From positions 1,744,658,689 through 1,744,722,688 of the forward strand of contig NC_056725.1 of the NCBI RefSeq assembly GCF_019279795.1: a stretch of DNA of 64,000 nt, written 5' to 3'. The stretch is from Protopterus annectens (Eukaryota > Chordata > Ceratodontiformes > Protopteridae). The notes beneath the pieces were generated by a model. It did not search any database, had not been told where the DNA came from, and saw only the letters and a program-made list of their open reading frames with translations. The position numbers and the translations under genes were made by a program. Below are positions 35,120 through 46,067 of the stretch, in pieces (within the stretch, counting starts at the first letter, position 1; each line of letters starts with the position of its first letter).

Positions 35120-35479
35120 GTAAGTAAAATATTTATACGGTGTGCTTTTATGACAAGCTTGCCACAAGCAGTAATTATTTAGATAATAATGTTTTTTGGC
35201 ATAATATAGTTTGAATTCTTTTACAGAGGTGCATTGTCCAACCATCCAGCCATCAAACAATTAATTTTCTAAAGCCCATTTTTTCCGATTTATGGATGGA
35301 GATGGACTTGTTTTGAACATTGTTTTATACCCTTGGGATCTTCTATTGATGCATTTCTGTTTTGCTTTTTAATTTCTCCAAATCTTTTGGGTTTCTAATA
35401 CCATGACAGGAATGGACCCCATTCCTAAGTCAAAGTACAGTTAAAGTTCATAAAATTAGTATTGTTTCACTCTTTGATG

Positions 35480-36265
35480 TCAGCCAGAAGTTCTCTTTGT
35501 AGCACCCGCAGTGTGCCAAGTAATGACTCCTTCTGCAGTTTGTACAGTGTTACATGTATTGGTAGCATATCTAAGTATGATTGTAGACTCTTTTTTTATA
35601 AGACCCATTGTAACTACTACTATTGGAACTATCTGAATATCTTTCTTCCATATTGCTCTTGTTTCTGCTTGCAAATCCTGATATTTTATGACTTTCTGTC
35701 TCTCTGTATGCAGGACACTGTAGTCACTGGGTGTGGCAATTTCAATGATCAATGCTACTTTTGTCTTCTTTTCTTGGATCATTATATCTGGTTTTCTGGT
35801 ATCTGTCATTTTAACTGTTGGTAATGGATGATCCCATGTGATGTAGACTTCAACATTTTTTATGATGCTTTGTGGCTCATGTTTCCAGTGTTTTTCAGCC
35901 ACTTCAGTACCATAATGTTTGCACAATCCCCATTGCAACAGTCTAGCCACATTATTATGCCTTTCAGTAGACAGTCCTTCTGCCATTAGTATGTCGCAAC
36001 GAGCAATGAGGTGTGCAATTGTTTCCAGTTCTGTTTTACAAAACCTACATTTGTCTGTTTCTCCCACATGCTCAATGGACTTTGTAAACCAACGTGTACG
36101 TAGCCCTCTATCTTGTGCCGCCAATATTAACCTTTCATTTCTTGGTTTGAATTTGCCTGTCCTTAACTGTTCCTGCATTTGTTCCTGATTAACATGAGGT
36201 TCTTCCAGAAGTTTTCTATACTTGCAACTATATTTATGCATTTTCCACATTTCTTGCCTTCTCAT
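35480..36265 (-). pseudogene. R4-type REL endonuclease domain
   Basis: 261 open codons. Features: 'KPRNERLILAAQDRGLRTRW', then a zinc motif CRFCKTELETIAHLIARC (C-X2-C-X8-H-X4-C), 'RHNNVARLLQWGLCKHYG', 'WDHPLPTVKMTDTRKPDIMI' and 'VALIIEIATPSDYSV', giving the PD...E nuclease signature, then 'KVIKYQDLQAE' and 'VPIVVVTMG'. This domain is intact as read, though the upstream RT is broken. It cuts the target site in R2/R4-like elements. Confidence 0.8.
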
Positions 36266-36660
36266 TTGATTCTTTGCCTTATATTCTTTCTTTTGTTTTT
36301 TGGCACAGTTGCTGCCTGATTTTTATTTACTTCTGGTTTGGTTTCCATTCCTGCTTGATGCCAATATGCTTCTGCTAGATTAAGTAGAGAAGTCATCTTA
36401 GATTTATTCTCCTCATTTTTCAAAACTTTCACTACATTTGGGTCTTGTGAGGTCAGCAGGTATGTATGGAGTCCCACAATTGCAGATCTATGCATGTAAT
36501 CGATTTCAAGGAGGCCCATCCCTCCTTCAGAATGGCGAATATATAATCTTGGTATGCACTGATTTTTATAAATCATTTTGTGAGCATGAAGCATCCTTCT
36601 TGTTTTCCTATCTAATCTATCCAACACTTTTTGGGGCCAGTCAATTGCTCCAAAACTGTA
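36262..36660 (-). pseudogene. R4-type post-RT region
   Basis: Contains 'LDRKTRRMLHAHKMIYKNQC', 'RLYIRHSEGGMGLLEIDYMH' and 'IVGLHTYLLTSQDPNV', the conserved R4/Dong segment between RT thumb and REL domain. It overlaps the REL frame start by a few bases, reflecting a frameshift. Confidence 0.7.
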
Positions 36661-36849
36661 AGTTAGGACAGGAAGAGTAAATTGGTTTATAGCTTGGATT
36701 TTGTTCCTAGATGTCAGTGTTGTTTTCAGGATTCATTTAAGTCTTCTGAAATATTCCTTATTAAGTTTTATTTTCATTTGTTTGTGTTTTATTGTTGATC
36801 CTTCATCAGTTCCCAAACATTTATACATCCCTCTTGCTCAAGTTCTTTT

Positions 36850-38407
36850 TTTTTTCAAATATAATTTTTATTAGTTTTTGCAAGATTTATAACAGAAAAA
36901 CAACAGAAACATATCACGACACAACATAATGCATTATATACAATTATCAGTCTTGCTATACAAAAGTATTGCAACCATGTAACAAGCAGACATATTCTAT
37001 CATAGCAAGGCAATAGAAAAGAAAAGAAAAATAAAATAAAACAATAAAAGGTGATAAAGGAATAACTTCTATTGAAAACACCCAGGGTAACTATATCAGA
37101 AATATGAACCTTAGGGATAGAAAGTAGTGAAGAGCCCCCCCCCCCCTATAAGAAGCTAATGTGATATAAGAAAATATATACTTTATCCATATTTAACAGG
37201 AGAATTAGTGATGGTTAGAGGAAAGAATGTAAGTTTGATTAATGAGTAGAATAAAGAAGAAAAAGGGGTATATTGTCAGAGAACACTATTCACAATATTT
37301 ACAACTATTTACAACTTGGATGCCTTAACAAATGTGTAAAGGGACATCATACTAGTGTGACTGACAATAGATTATCATAGGCATTAATTTGTTATATGAC
37401 TGAAAAATATGAACAGAAAGGTCTTCACAGATTCTTTTAATAGTAGTGATTGTTGTATGACAATTACTTTGATTGAATTAAGTCAAAGAGACTGCACCAG
37501 TATTTCTGAAAATAATCTTTTTACTGTTAGAACAAAATTTATGTGCAGATATATACTTACTTGTCCTAGTTTTAGCATTCTCCTAAGAGATTACTGAGGG
37601 ATTTACCCAGTTCTTAGCTATAAAGTATTTGAGAAGACCACACAAATTTAAGATGTGTCTCTGAACACCTGTTATAGGTTTAGGAATAATATTCAAGATT
37701 GTGGTTTGCCAGGAAAAGGTGGTCTTCGTGTACCCCATGTTTCCAGTTGAGCTCTAAGAGAGCACCATAATTTATATATATGTTCTATTAATCTACAGGA
37801 TACTATTCTTGGTCTCCAACCAATTCACCTAAACCCAAATATAAAAATTAATAATAAAATGATAGATCTATCCAGCCTTCCTATAATTAAAAATGCCACA
37901 GTGTGGCATTTTTACCATTCTAAGAACTTTGCTGCTGTTAAAGAACTTTTTGGGGTCCTAAGTAGATATGACTCCATGTTAAGACAACTTAATTTATTAA
38001 TAAAACAAAAATTTGTAAACACCAAAGTGAGTGAACAAGTCATAGCTCTAGCACAATCAATTATCAAAACCCTTTCCCTTAGGAACAAAATGATATCTCA
38101 TGCCTACATGTTCTTGGTAAACATCAAATATCAACAATTGCTCTTATACTCGAATTACTGGGATGACATTCAAGGTGAAATTTCTACGGAGTCCAAATAT
38201 GAAGCTATTCAGAATACCCTTAATCTAACCCCTTTCAAGAATTTGATTTATACCCAACTTATGATCAGTAATAACTCATACTATACTCCTGCGTTCTATT
38301 AAAATTTGGGTACAACAAAAGCCTAACATGTCCTTTTTGTGCCCACCAGCATGCAGATATACTCCACATCTTTTGGAGTTGCAAAAATATATATAAATTA
38401 TGGTGCC
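36850..38407. mobile_element. L1/Tx1-type insertion with inverted 5' half (twin priming)
   Basis: Lies between imperfect 19-bp repeats, ctcttgctcaagttctttt (36831-36849) and ctcctgctcatgttctttt (38408-38426). The left part (36850 to about 37670) is the - strand 3' end: a poly(T) start, AT-rich 3' untranslated sequence and, reading up, the last ORF2 codons ('YFIAKNWVNPSVIS'). The right part (about 37680-38407) is + strand ORF2 sequence that in a normal LINE directly precedes it: 'GGLRVPHV', 'SINLQDTILGL' and 'CPFCAHQHADILHIFWSCKN', the C-terminal CCHC motif. Head-to-head halves with shared target repeats are the signature of twin-primed reverse transcription. Confidence 0.75.
37859..38302 (+). 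pseudogene. ORF2 fragment of L1/Tx1-type LINE
   Basis: 147 open codons ('MIDLSSLPIIKNATVWHF' onward) upstream of the CCHC segment at 38320-38400. It corresponds to the poorly conserved region between RT and the C-terminal zinc motif. It is on the inverted arm of the insertion. Confidence 0.6.
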
Positions 38408-38628
38408 CTCCTGCTCATGTTCTTTTATATCACATTCTTGTCACAAACTGATGTTTTCCTGGTGTTGCAATTTTCCTGCTTTAAAGGTTGCTTTTGCACA
38501 TTTATCAAGACCAAATGACATTCTTATATCATGTGAAAAAGTTTTGACAACTTGCAGTTGTGCTTTCAATTCCTCATCTAATGAGCTATACAGTTTTAAA
38601 TCATTGACAAAGAGAAGATGAGAAGTCG

Positions 38629-39331
38629 TTACATTTGTTGTTTTCTAGTAACCAAATTATAGCCATGGCCTAAGCTGTTAAGTAAACAGCTTAATGGGTT
38701 AAGGGCAAGGCAGAATAGCAATGGTGACAGAGAGTCACCCTGGAATATCCACCTTTGAATTTTTATCCCTGGGGTAATAACTTGTCCTTTATCATGGCTT
38801 AATTGCAGAGTGGTCTGCCATTGTTTTATGGTCACTGTAATGTAGTCAATCAGTGTAGGAAGTATCTTATACATTTTTAAGCACTCTTTTATCCATGAAT
38901 GTGGGATACTGTCAAATGCTTTTTTGTAATTAGTCCATGCCATACTTACATTCTTTCCTTTCTTACAGTTCTCCACTATGACTTTATTTAACAACAATGA
39001 TCCTTTGTTCCATATGACTATCTTTTATTGCCTTTTGTTCTACTGCCTTAATTGAGTTTTCTTCTAAATGACTATAATCTCTGCTGGCATCATTTCTGGT
39101 GTATAGTTTATAAGTATTTGGAAGGCAAGTTATTGGTCTATAATTTATAGGGTAGCTTGCAGGTTCACTCTTAAGTAGGAGCATTGTTTTTCCTGTTGTT
39201 AGCCAGGTTGGTATTTGTTCGGGCTCCGCATATAAATAGTTCTTACTTTTGGCTAAATATCCATGCAAAGATGTTAATACTTTTAGCCAAAAGTTAGGTA
39301 CTGCATCCAGGCCTGGGGTTTGCCGATTCAA
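38629..39331 (-). pseudogene. R4-type reverse transcriptase core
   Basis: Frame 39331-38984 has 'GLDAVPNFWLKVL', 'IPTWLTTGKTMLLLK' and 'NYRPITCLPNTYKLYT'. Frame 38997-38629 has 'SMAWTNYKKAFDSIPHSWI' (motif A) and 'IFQGDSLSPLLFCLALNPLS' (motif B). The FADD-equivalent ('FVNDLKLYS' shortly below 38629) reads with N for one Asp. The two frames overlap by a few bases. Confidence 0.75.
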
Positions 39332-39725
39332 GACTTTCCTTAACTTTATTTCAATCTCTTTGGCTGTTACTTCATTTCTGTTTCATTGTGATGAAGATTA
39401 TGTTGCTTAAGAACCCAGTATGAAAGCTCACAAACTCACTTAATGCTGTATCAGAATACCTTATCTGTCTTTCTCCTCTCATCTGACAATGATTTACTGA
39501 AAACGTAAGAAATAATTACAGGCAAAATAATCAGTAAGGATGTCAAATTTGACTGCAGAGCTCTACCATCAATCATCTGACAGCAATGTCCAATCCAGTG
39601 AAAAGCAACAACCAGAAGAAGAGATCCTTGTAAAAACAGAAACATAATATGGTAAGTGTAGCAGGCAAATAAATTCACCAACAGCAGGATGGGCTTAGGT
39701 AATTATGATTAAAGTCTCTAAAGAC

Positions 39726-40069
39726 AATCTATTTGTCATTCACAGGTATTTAAGATTTGATAACCTTCAAGTAAAGCAAGCCTTATGGAAGCAAATTGTT
39801 CGTAAAATGCAACACAGTGAAATTAAATGTTTTTCATTATTTTTTTATCTCAAAGTGGGGACATTAACTTGTCTGTGACATAAACAACATTGGTTGTATC
39901 ATAACATTATGTATTAATAAGTAAAATGTAGTGCTACCACCAATACTTATATTGCCTCTGCTCTCAGAGGTAATACGATCATCTCTGAATTCTTGAATCT
40001 CCCACAGTGAGATTGCCCATGGTCGAGTAAGGTAATAACCGTCCCATGAAGTCTTATCCTTCTAAGCTA
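39726..40069 (+). repeat. 344-bp direct repeat, left copy
   Basis: Starts aatctatttgtcattcacag and ends tctaagcta. It is identical to 41124-41467 apart from one base that I noticed (aatactta versus aataatta). It contains small hairpins (aatctc...gagatt; cctctgctctcagagg) but no recognisable gene or LTR ends. It flanks the PLE at 40070-41123. Confidence 0.9.
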
Positions 40070-41123
40070 ACGAGTACACCAACATAAAAGCCATTTTAGT
40101 AGACAAAGCTTCGAGGGTTTAAACATTTGTCATTACAGTTAGATACACACAGCTTGATGTAATTTATGATCTTATTAATACGCATTTTTACATACACCTA
40201 TGGAAACATCACATATACCACAGGTAGTATTAATTCTCAGGTGTAGATTTAGTTTCAACACTATTGAAAACCTAATATGAATTTTTTAAAAAAAAATTTC
40301 TTTTACCTGGTTTATGTATTTTTTCATAAAAGTATATTTAATATTCAAAAGTTTGTATATATATTTTATATATTTTTTATTTTTTTTGTAATATTTATAT
40401 ATGGAAAATGTATATTTATTCATACAAATCAATTTAATGTATTCAACAGTTTACAAGATTTTTTATTGTATATAACACATATTGAACTTGCACAAAAACA
40501 TTTGTAAACATGATTCAACAAACAAGGTTTTTATATAAACAGAAATACTTTTTTATAAATTACAAGGTTTTTATTGAACTTTATATGTATTTTCAATATG
40601 CACAGATCATATTGTCTCAAAAGTTTTATTTGATCCTATGTATAATTTACAAGTCTTCACAGTTCACATTCACCTCAGGTGTTCTTATAACACATACAAC
40701 TAAAGGCATTGTACAATATATTTATTTTATTTTTTATCAAATTAATATTGAATTTAGAACATTATTAAAAGAACAGGTGTATAGCACTTCACTATGTAAA
40801 TTTATCGGTCATTTTCTGTTTGATTCTTTAAATTAAAACATCATATAAGGGACAATATCCATTTATTTTGAGCGAGTGCTTTAAAACGCTATATCAAGTT
40901 GTTTTAATTAAATAACTGTTATTCAATTTCCAGGTTCAACTAATTTATCAATCAACTTTTTAAAAAAAACTGTATAAAAACAAGAGGCACCGTATATTCA
41001 TTATTCTGATGAAGTCTGCATATGGCAGACGAAAGCGCTAAATCTGTATAAACTGTTTTTATTTTTGTGATTAAAAATATTGTGGTCTGTTCACACGGAA
41101 TTTTTATTTGTTCTTGGTGGGGT
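40070..41123 (+). mobile_element. Hammerhead PLE between 344-bp repeats (family F)
   Basis: A 1054-bp, very AT-rich insert. A strong hammerhead lies about 85 bp from its right end. The frame 40510-40836 includes 'TTKGIVQYIYFIFYQINI' and 'LKEQVYS', a possible eroded GIY-YIG segment (compare 'TKGIVY--FC...LKERVYEH'), so it is probably the 3' part of a PLE on the + strand. I see no RT. The assignment rests mainly on the ribozyme and its position. Confidence 0.6.
40998..41045 (+). ncRNA. Hammerhead ribozyme motif, best-formed copy
   Basis: CTGATGA at 41006-41012, stem II GTCTGC (41014-41019) paired with GCAGAC (41025-41030) around loop atatg, GAAA at 41031-41034, then GCGC. All core nucleotides fit the hammerhead consensus and stem II is a perfect 6-bp helix, the best in the window. 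Confidence 0.85.
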
Positions 41124-41467
41124 AATCTATTTGTCATTCACAGGTATTTAAGATTTGATAACCTTCAAGTAAAGCAAGCCTTATGGAAGCAAATTGTTCG
41201 TAAAATGCAACACAGTGAAATTAAATGTTTTTCATTATTTTTTTATCTCAAAGTGGGGACATTAACTTGTCTGTGACATAAACAACATTGGTTGTATCAT
41301 AACATTATGTATTAATAAGTAAAATGTAGTGCTACCACCAATAATTATATTGCCTCTGCTCTCAGAGGTAATACGATCATCTCTGAATTCTTGAATCTCC
41401 CACAGTGAGATTGCCCATGGTCGAGTAAGGTAATAACCGTCCCATGAAGTCTTATCCTTCTAAGCTA
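41124..41467 (+). repeat. 344-bp direct repeat, right copy
   Basis: Exact-length partner of 39726-40069. The near-perfect identity suggests that the duplication, and hence the insertion between the copies, is recent. Confidence 0.9.
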
Positions 41468-42900
41468 GCTTAAAATAAAAGTTCTGGAAGTTCAAAAGAT
41501 CACAGATAATCATAATAAATAATAATTCCCAATATGGCATTCTGAATGTACCATAAAATATTTGTGTCATTTTATAGAACCAACTTAGGGTGGCATATCA
41601 AAGTTCCATCAGTAACAAGTAAAAAATATATATATACTGAATACCTGAATATGTCAAAAAATCAAAACCAGCCAAATGACAACACATCACTAAATTCAGT
41701 AATTATTTTCCCCACAATTAATAACATACAAAACCATATTATAGATTCAGAAGTATGAAAAGCTGTCAAATCAGTAACTTGCCAAGCAGGAGACTCACAA
41801 ATTGTATCACAAAAAAGCAATATGCTACCTAAAACGGGTTAAGTAAAGGTCTGCCCATAAAGTTTATATTTGATGAGTGGCAATCACACCATTAGCATGC
41901 ATGCCACAAGCTTGTCACATGGGCAAACTCAGCAATTTGTATAGTAAAGCATCACCTAAATTACTGTCCACCAGTAATATATTACTGTTCAGGGAACATG
42001 ACTGTTTAGCAAGTAGAAGGTTGTTTCCAGTTACAGAAACAAGCTGTTCTTCTTTGGATAGTCTCCTACTCTGTGAAGGAGCTAAGTAACAATATTCTAC
42101 AAATGAATGTGTTATAAATATTCAGAACAGTCATAAAACAGTAGCAGGTTTGAAATACGAAGAAAACATGCAAAAAAAATTAAAATTAAGTACATTAAAA
42201 TGGTTTGTGATTATAGCTAACTGCTCAAGCTTTAAAATGATCTTCACAAAGTAAGCAACATTTTTTATTTTAATAATTTTAATCATTCCCTTCTTTGATG
42301 ACTTCTCTTCTTTTCACCCTCCCATGTCTTGTTGTTTCATTGTCTCAATGGATCTCATCTTTTCCCTTTCTGTACCTTAGTGATATTTAACTAGGTGTAA
42401 AAATCTCTCTTGTTCTACAGTACTGCTCCATTCTGAATGCATGCCCCACCATACACACAACCCTGCTTATAATGGCCATGGATTCAGCACTGTGCATGTC
42501 ATCTTTCTGTCATTATTCTTGCTGCTGTTGTTTATTATGGGATAGCAGTTGAAAAGTACTTCCCAACATTTGTGTTTTGCAAAATGCCTTCTTCAGAGAA
42601 TAAAACTAATAAACACACAAAACATCAGTCCTGTATCTGCAGAGTATAATCAACCCTGACACAACTGTTTCTAACAGAAAAAGGGAAAAAATTAAGACAG
42701 AAGTGATGAATTGTTTGGGCAGAGTGTTATGACAGAGCTTAAAGTGGAGTTCTAGTGGTTTCTTTGTGATCGACTGTCAGCACTTTTTCTCTCACATACG
42801 TGTTGCCTTTCAGAGCCCCATCTTTACCTTTCACCTGACTTTTGTTTCCTTGTCCTTTAAGTACTCGTGTCACTAGTAAATCTTAAATTTAAGCAAATAA
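41468..42900. other. Intronic DNA, one doubtful hammerhead relic
   Basis: No gene seen. On the - strand at 42596-42575, CTGAAGAAGGC...GCAAAAC resembles a decayed hammerhead end, but stem II and the GAAA box do not hold up. Confidence 0.4.
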
Positions 42901-42929
42901 CCAACTCTGTGGAGTATACCTGTATCAAT

Positions 42930-43215
42930 AAACCTGCACCTATGGCATAGAGGGACAGAGCACTGACTATGGTCTACATAACCTGGATTTGATTAGTAGA
43001 TCAGGCATTTGATGGCAAAGCTGGGGAAGATGGGTACTCCACCTTGAGGTGGGTGGACTGCACATTTGGGGTGCATCTCACAGTTGACCCCTGATGGAGG
43101 ATGGGGACATGTGGTGGCATTCTCCTTAAGGTGACGTGGCTGTAGCTGAATAATTGCAAAGGCAGGGATGATATGCCAGCAGCACACTCTGCACCTCCTT
43201 CCCTAAAACAGTATT
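42930..43215 (+). mobile_element. Possible tRNA-headed SINE
   Basis: tggcatagaggg (about 42939) fits an A box, and ggatttgattag, about 40 bases on, is a weak B box. The body is GC-richer than its surroundings. There is no second copy in the window to confirm it, and the 3' tail is not recognised. Confidence 0.3.
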
Positions 43216-43255
43216 GGTACATGCAGGGAATGGGAAATGTAGGTGAATATTAAAG

Positions 43256-44275
43256 AATAACCAAAGCTATGTAGAATTTAAAAGCAAGAAACTGCTAAAA
43301 TAATTCCACAATAGCCAATAAGGAAACAATCTCCAACACAGGTTTTTAAAGACTGGGTGCTTTCATTCTTTTATTTAATTAGAACTTCATCAGAGTTAAA
43401 AACCATGTACAAACTGGAGTTTAAAAACAGTGTCATGTAATCACATGATTCAATCCAACCAATGATAGTAACTCAGTATCTTGCTAATTTTCTTAAAGAG
43501 ACAATGTATCTTACAATCATTAAAAAAATACAATATGTATTTAAAATACAAAATGCAATCAGATGGTTTAATTTGTGTTATAATCCTCCTCAGACAGACT
43601 TGAAATACTTCAAGTATAAAATATTAGTACTCCTATGATAGCATTAATGCCATCCCACAGCTTTTGTGCCAAAAGAAAACATTTAATGTTTATGGATTAA
43701 TTGAGACCAGGTGGCTTGTCATCACAAAGCCTTATTTGCCAACTGTACTCACTGCAATCTATTTGGATATTGTACTTGCCAACAAAGCCATTCATGTTTA
43801 CTGAGTGAAGCGTAAAAAAATGGAATTTTCTAAAATTTGCTCATGTAAGTGAATGTCTGGCTAGGGCATTAACAATATCTTTCTTCTTAATAGCCAAACA
43901 ATGTTCATAAATTCTTCCAGACAGCTTTCTTACAGTTTTCCCTACATAACAACCTGGACATGAATCACAGGTTTCCAGGTAAACCACCCCTTGTGAATTA
44001 CAGTTGTACCTGGCTTCAACCCAAAGGTGAAAATCCAGTGCCCTTGTGTGTACATTTGAAGTGTTTGAGTGTTTGATGTAAATCAGCACTGCTTACTTGC
44101 CGCACTTGTATGTGCCAAAGGAGTTCTATTTGTCAGTTGGTCCCTTATGCTCAATTTCCAGTAAGGATTTCAAATTTCAACTTCTTTTGTAAGTGAACAC
44201 AGGAGTTCCACCTAAGATATTTCATAATTCGATGTTTCCCAAGATGACTTTCCAGTTCTTTTTGAAAATGTCCTT
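43256..44275 (-). repeat. Family B PLE pseudo-LTR, 3' copy
   Basis: Begins aataaccaaagctatg and matches 48484-49494 with scattered differences. It holds the hammerhead (43355-43400), 3' untranslated sequence and the GIY-YIG C-terminus up to the 'NWKVILGN' codons. Confidence 0.75.
43355..43402 (-). ncRNA. Hammerhead ribozyme motif, family B 3' copy
   Basis: Read on the - strand: CTGATGA (43393-43387), stem II GTTCT...AGAAT closing a 10-nt loop, GAAA (43364-43361), GCACC. Core boxes intact; stem II includes a G-U pair. Confidence 0.75.
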
Positions 44276-44521
44276 GATCACAAGCACAACAGTAGAAATT
44301 GGAAGTGGGAAAGCTCTGCTGTACTTCCCTACCAAATTTTTAAGGGTGGTGACTGGCTCTCCCCTATCCAGTTCTTCTGTTAACTGATGTTTCCTCAGAA
44401 TAGGTCTCACATTATTCAATCGTAATGAGAGTACCTCCATGATGATGTTCATTAACCAGTTTACATCATAGCCTTTCTGCAGGAAAAGTGCTTTTAAAAA
44501 TTCAACTTCCTCATCATACAC
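43690..44521 (-). pseudogene. Family B PLE linker and GIY-YIG domain
   Basis: 44521-44222 encodes the post-RT region ('DEEVEFLKALFLQKGYDVNW', 'GKYSRAFPLPIS', 'IFKKNWKVILGN'). 44089-43841 encodes 'YNCNSQGVVYLETC', 'CPGCYVGKTVRKLSGRIYEH', i.e. V-V-Y, Y-V-G-K-T and the R-YEH box. 'QLALR', 'PPGLNESI' follow in a shifted frame to 43690. The nuclease core residues are retained although the frame is broken. Confidence 0.75.
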
Positions 44522-44614
44522 AGTTTCCTTACTGGTGAGCCTACTGAGTCAGATGAACTGTCCCTTTACCACCCCTTTCTTCATATTGTAGGGGCGTAGA
44601 CCTTTTTTAACATC

Positions 44615-46050
44615 ATTATCCTTCACCTCCTCTACTATAGCCTGGTTCAGAAGCTACCTATCTGACAGGCAACAAACAGTCCATTGGAAAGGAACTCTGT
44701 CTTCACAACTTCCAACCACCATAGGAGTCCCACAGGGCTCTATACTGGGCCCGCTATTGTTCTCTATTTTCACAAATAACCTCAATAGCTCTACACAACA
44801 TGCCACACTGATACAATATGTGGATGATTCAACCCTGATCTGCTCCGCCTTATCTCCCACCACCCTACATACACTCACTCAAGATACCTTTAACTCAGTA
44901 GAAAAATGGATATCAGGTATCCAACTAATTCTAAATCCCAAAAAGACAAAACTGCTACTATTTACTCCTAATAGATAAAAAAAACTCTCCTTTACCATAA
45001 CATCTAAGCACGGCACCACCATCTCCCCTTCTAACCACACCAAACTTCTGGGCATTGAAATAGGTAATAATCTCCACTTTGATGTTCACATCTCACATAT
45101 CATAAAACTAGTACACAAAAAACTAGGCTCCCTATACAGGCATAAGTCCTTTCTCTCACAAAAAGCAAGAGTCACTCTTACACAAAGCCACCTCCTCTCA
45201 ACTCTATTATATGCAGCACCAATCTTTACCCAAATCAGACAATGTGACCTAGACAAACTAGAATCATGCTCCAATAAAATAGCCAAGTTTGCTACTAACT
45301 CAACCTATAGAACCCATCACTGTGCTGCACTGAAAGAACTAAAATGGCTTGAGCTACCACATCTACTTAACTATCACCAGCTGGGCACAGCCTACAATAT
45401 TCTCAAATATCCTGAAAAAAAACCTTCATTATCCAATCTACTTACTGTCTATACTGCAAACCGGTACCTAAGATCCAGTGAAAAATCTCTCCTCTCCATC
45501 ACCAAGGCTAACAATAATGTAGGGAAAGCGCTCTACTCCCACACCATTGCCAGAAATTGGAACTCTCTTCCCCTATCCGTGTCCACTGCCCCCTCCACAT
45601 CCATATTCAAAACCTCCCTCAAATCACACCTTCTTAGTACCTGGTTATGCTCTTGTATCACATAACCCTACCCATACTATTATTAACTCCCCAAACTCCT
45701 CTCTGATCACATGCTGGATCTCTGATCCCCTGTAGGCTTGGTCATCTGAAAGGGTACTTTTAACTATAGAATCTTACTTGATACATTTTCTTCTCTTACC
45801 AAAGTATGACTGACATTGCCTTTTTACCCATGTTCTATATCTTCTTTTACCTGGAGTGTTTTATTAATTTCTTGTTATATTACTATGCTCAGCATACATG
45901 ACGTAACCTGTTTTGTGTATTATGCTGACTGTACTGTATTTGTATAACTTGATGCTGGAGCTTTTCTCCCTGGGCCTCCGCTGAAAATGGACCTGGTCCA
46001 GTCGGAATTTCCCGGTTAACAAATGTAAAATAAATAAATAAATAAATAAG
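44615..46050 (+). mobile_element. L2-like LINE, 5'-truncated and recent
   Basis: Inserted in the family B PLE. It starts within the RT ('STIAWFRSYLSDRQQTV'), has 'IGVPQGSILGPLLFSIF' (motif B) and 'IQYVDDSTLI' (Y-V-D-D catalytic motif). After a single TAA stop (44976-44978) the same frame continues to about 45664 with 'LLGIEIGNNLHFDVHIS', 'STLLYAAPIFTQ' and 'ARNWNSLPLSVSTAPS'. The 3' end is ttctccctgggcctcc...ggttaacaaatgtaaaat and (aaat)n. The SINE at 12141-12406 shares this tail. Clade given as L2-like from motifs only. Confidence 0.8.
44619..45664 (+). pseudogene. L2-like LINE ORF2 C-terminal half, one stop
   Basis: About 348 codons in one frame, interrupted only by the TAA at 44976. It contains RT motifs B and C and the post-RT region ending 'FKTSLKSHLLSTW'. 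The lack of other damage suggests recent insertion, but the 5' truncation already removes the endonuclease. Confidence 0.75.
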
Positions 46051-46067
46051 TATTAATTCACAAAGGT

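Larger units (their letters stand above)
35400..39390 (-). mobile_element. R4/Dong-type LINE with restriction-like endonuclease
   Basis: A - strand non-LTR element of the early-branching class that uses a restriction-like endonuclease (REL) placed after the RT. In order: RT N-terminal part (39331-38984), RT core (38997-38629), thumb/linker (38520-38427, resuming at 36840), a 'YIRHSEGGMGLLEI' block (36627-36262) and the REL domain (36265-35480). A 1.56-kb L1/Tx1-type insertion (36850-38407) splits it. Frameshifts are moderate. Its 3' end is near 35400, only about 280 bp after the CENPJ exon. Confidence 0.8.

Noticed and set aside
37859..38302. 147-codon + strand frame as a cellular gene
   Set aside because: Flanking motifs (GGLRVPHV upstream, C-terminal CCHC with HIFWSC downstream) place it in an L1/Tx1 ORF2.
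39960..40069. Hairpin-rich end of the 344-bp repeat as a small nuclear or other RNA gene
   Set aside because: Small hairpins are present, but the sequence does not match the U1-U6, 5S or tRNA features that I can recall; no support beyond folding.
39726..41467. 344-bp repeats as LTRs of a short LTR retrotransposon
   Set aside because: No TG...CA termini, no primer-binding site or polypurine tract seen, and the insert carries a hammerhead PLE end rather than gag/pol.
42560..42600. Twelfth hammerhead (CTGAAGAAGGC on the - strand)
   Set aside because: The second box reads AAAA in a poor context and stem II does not pair well; no PLE protein nearby.
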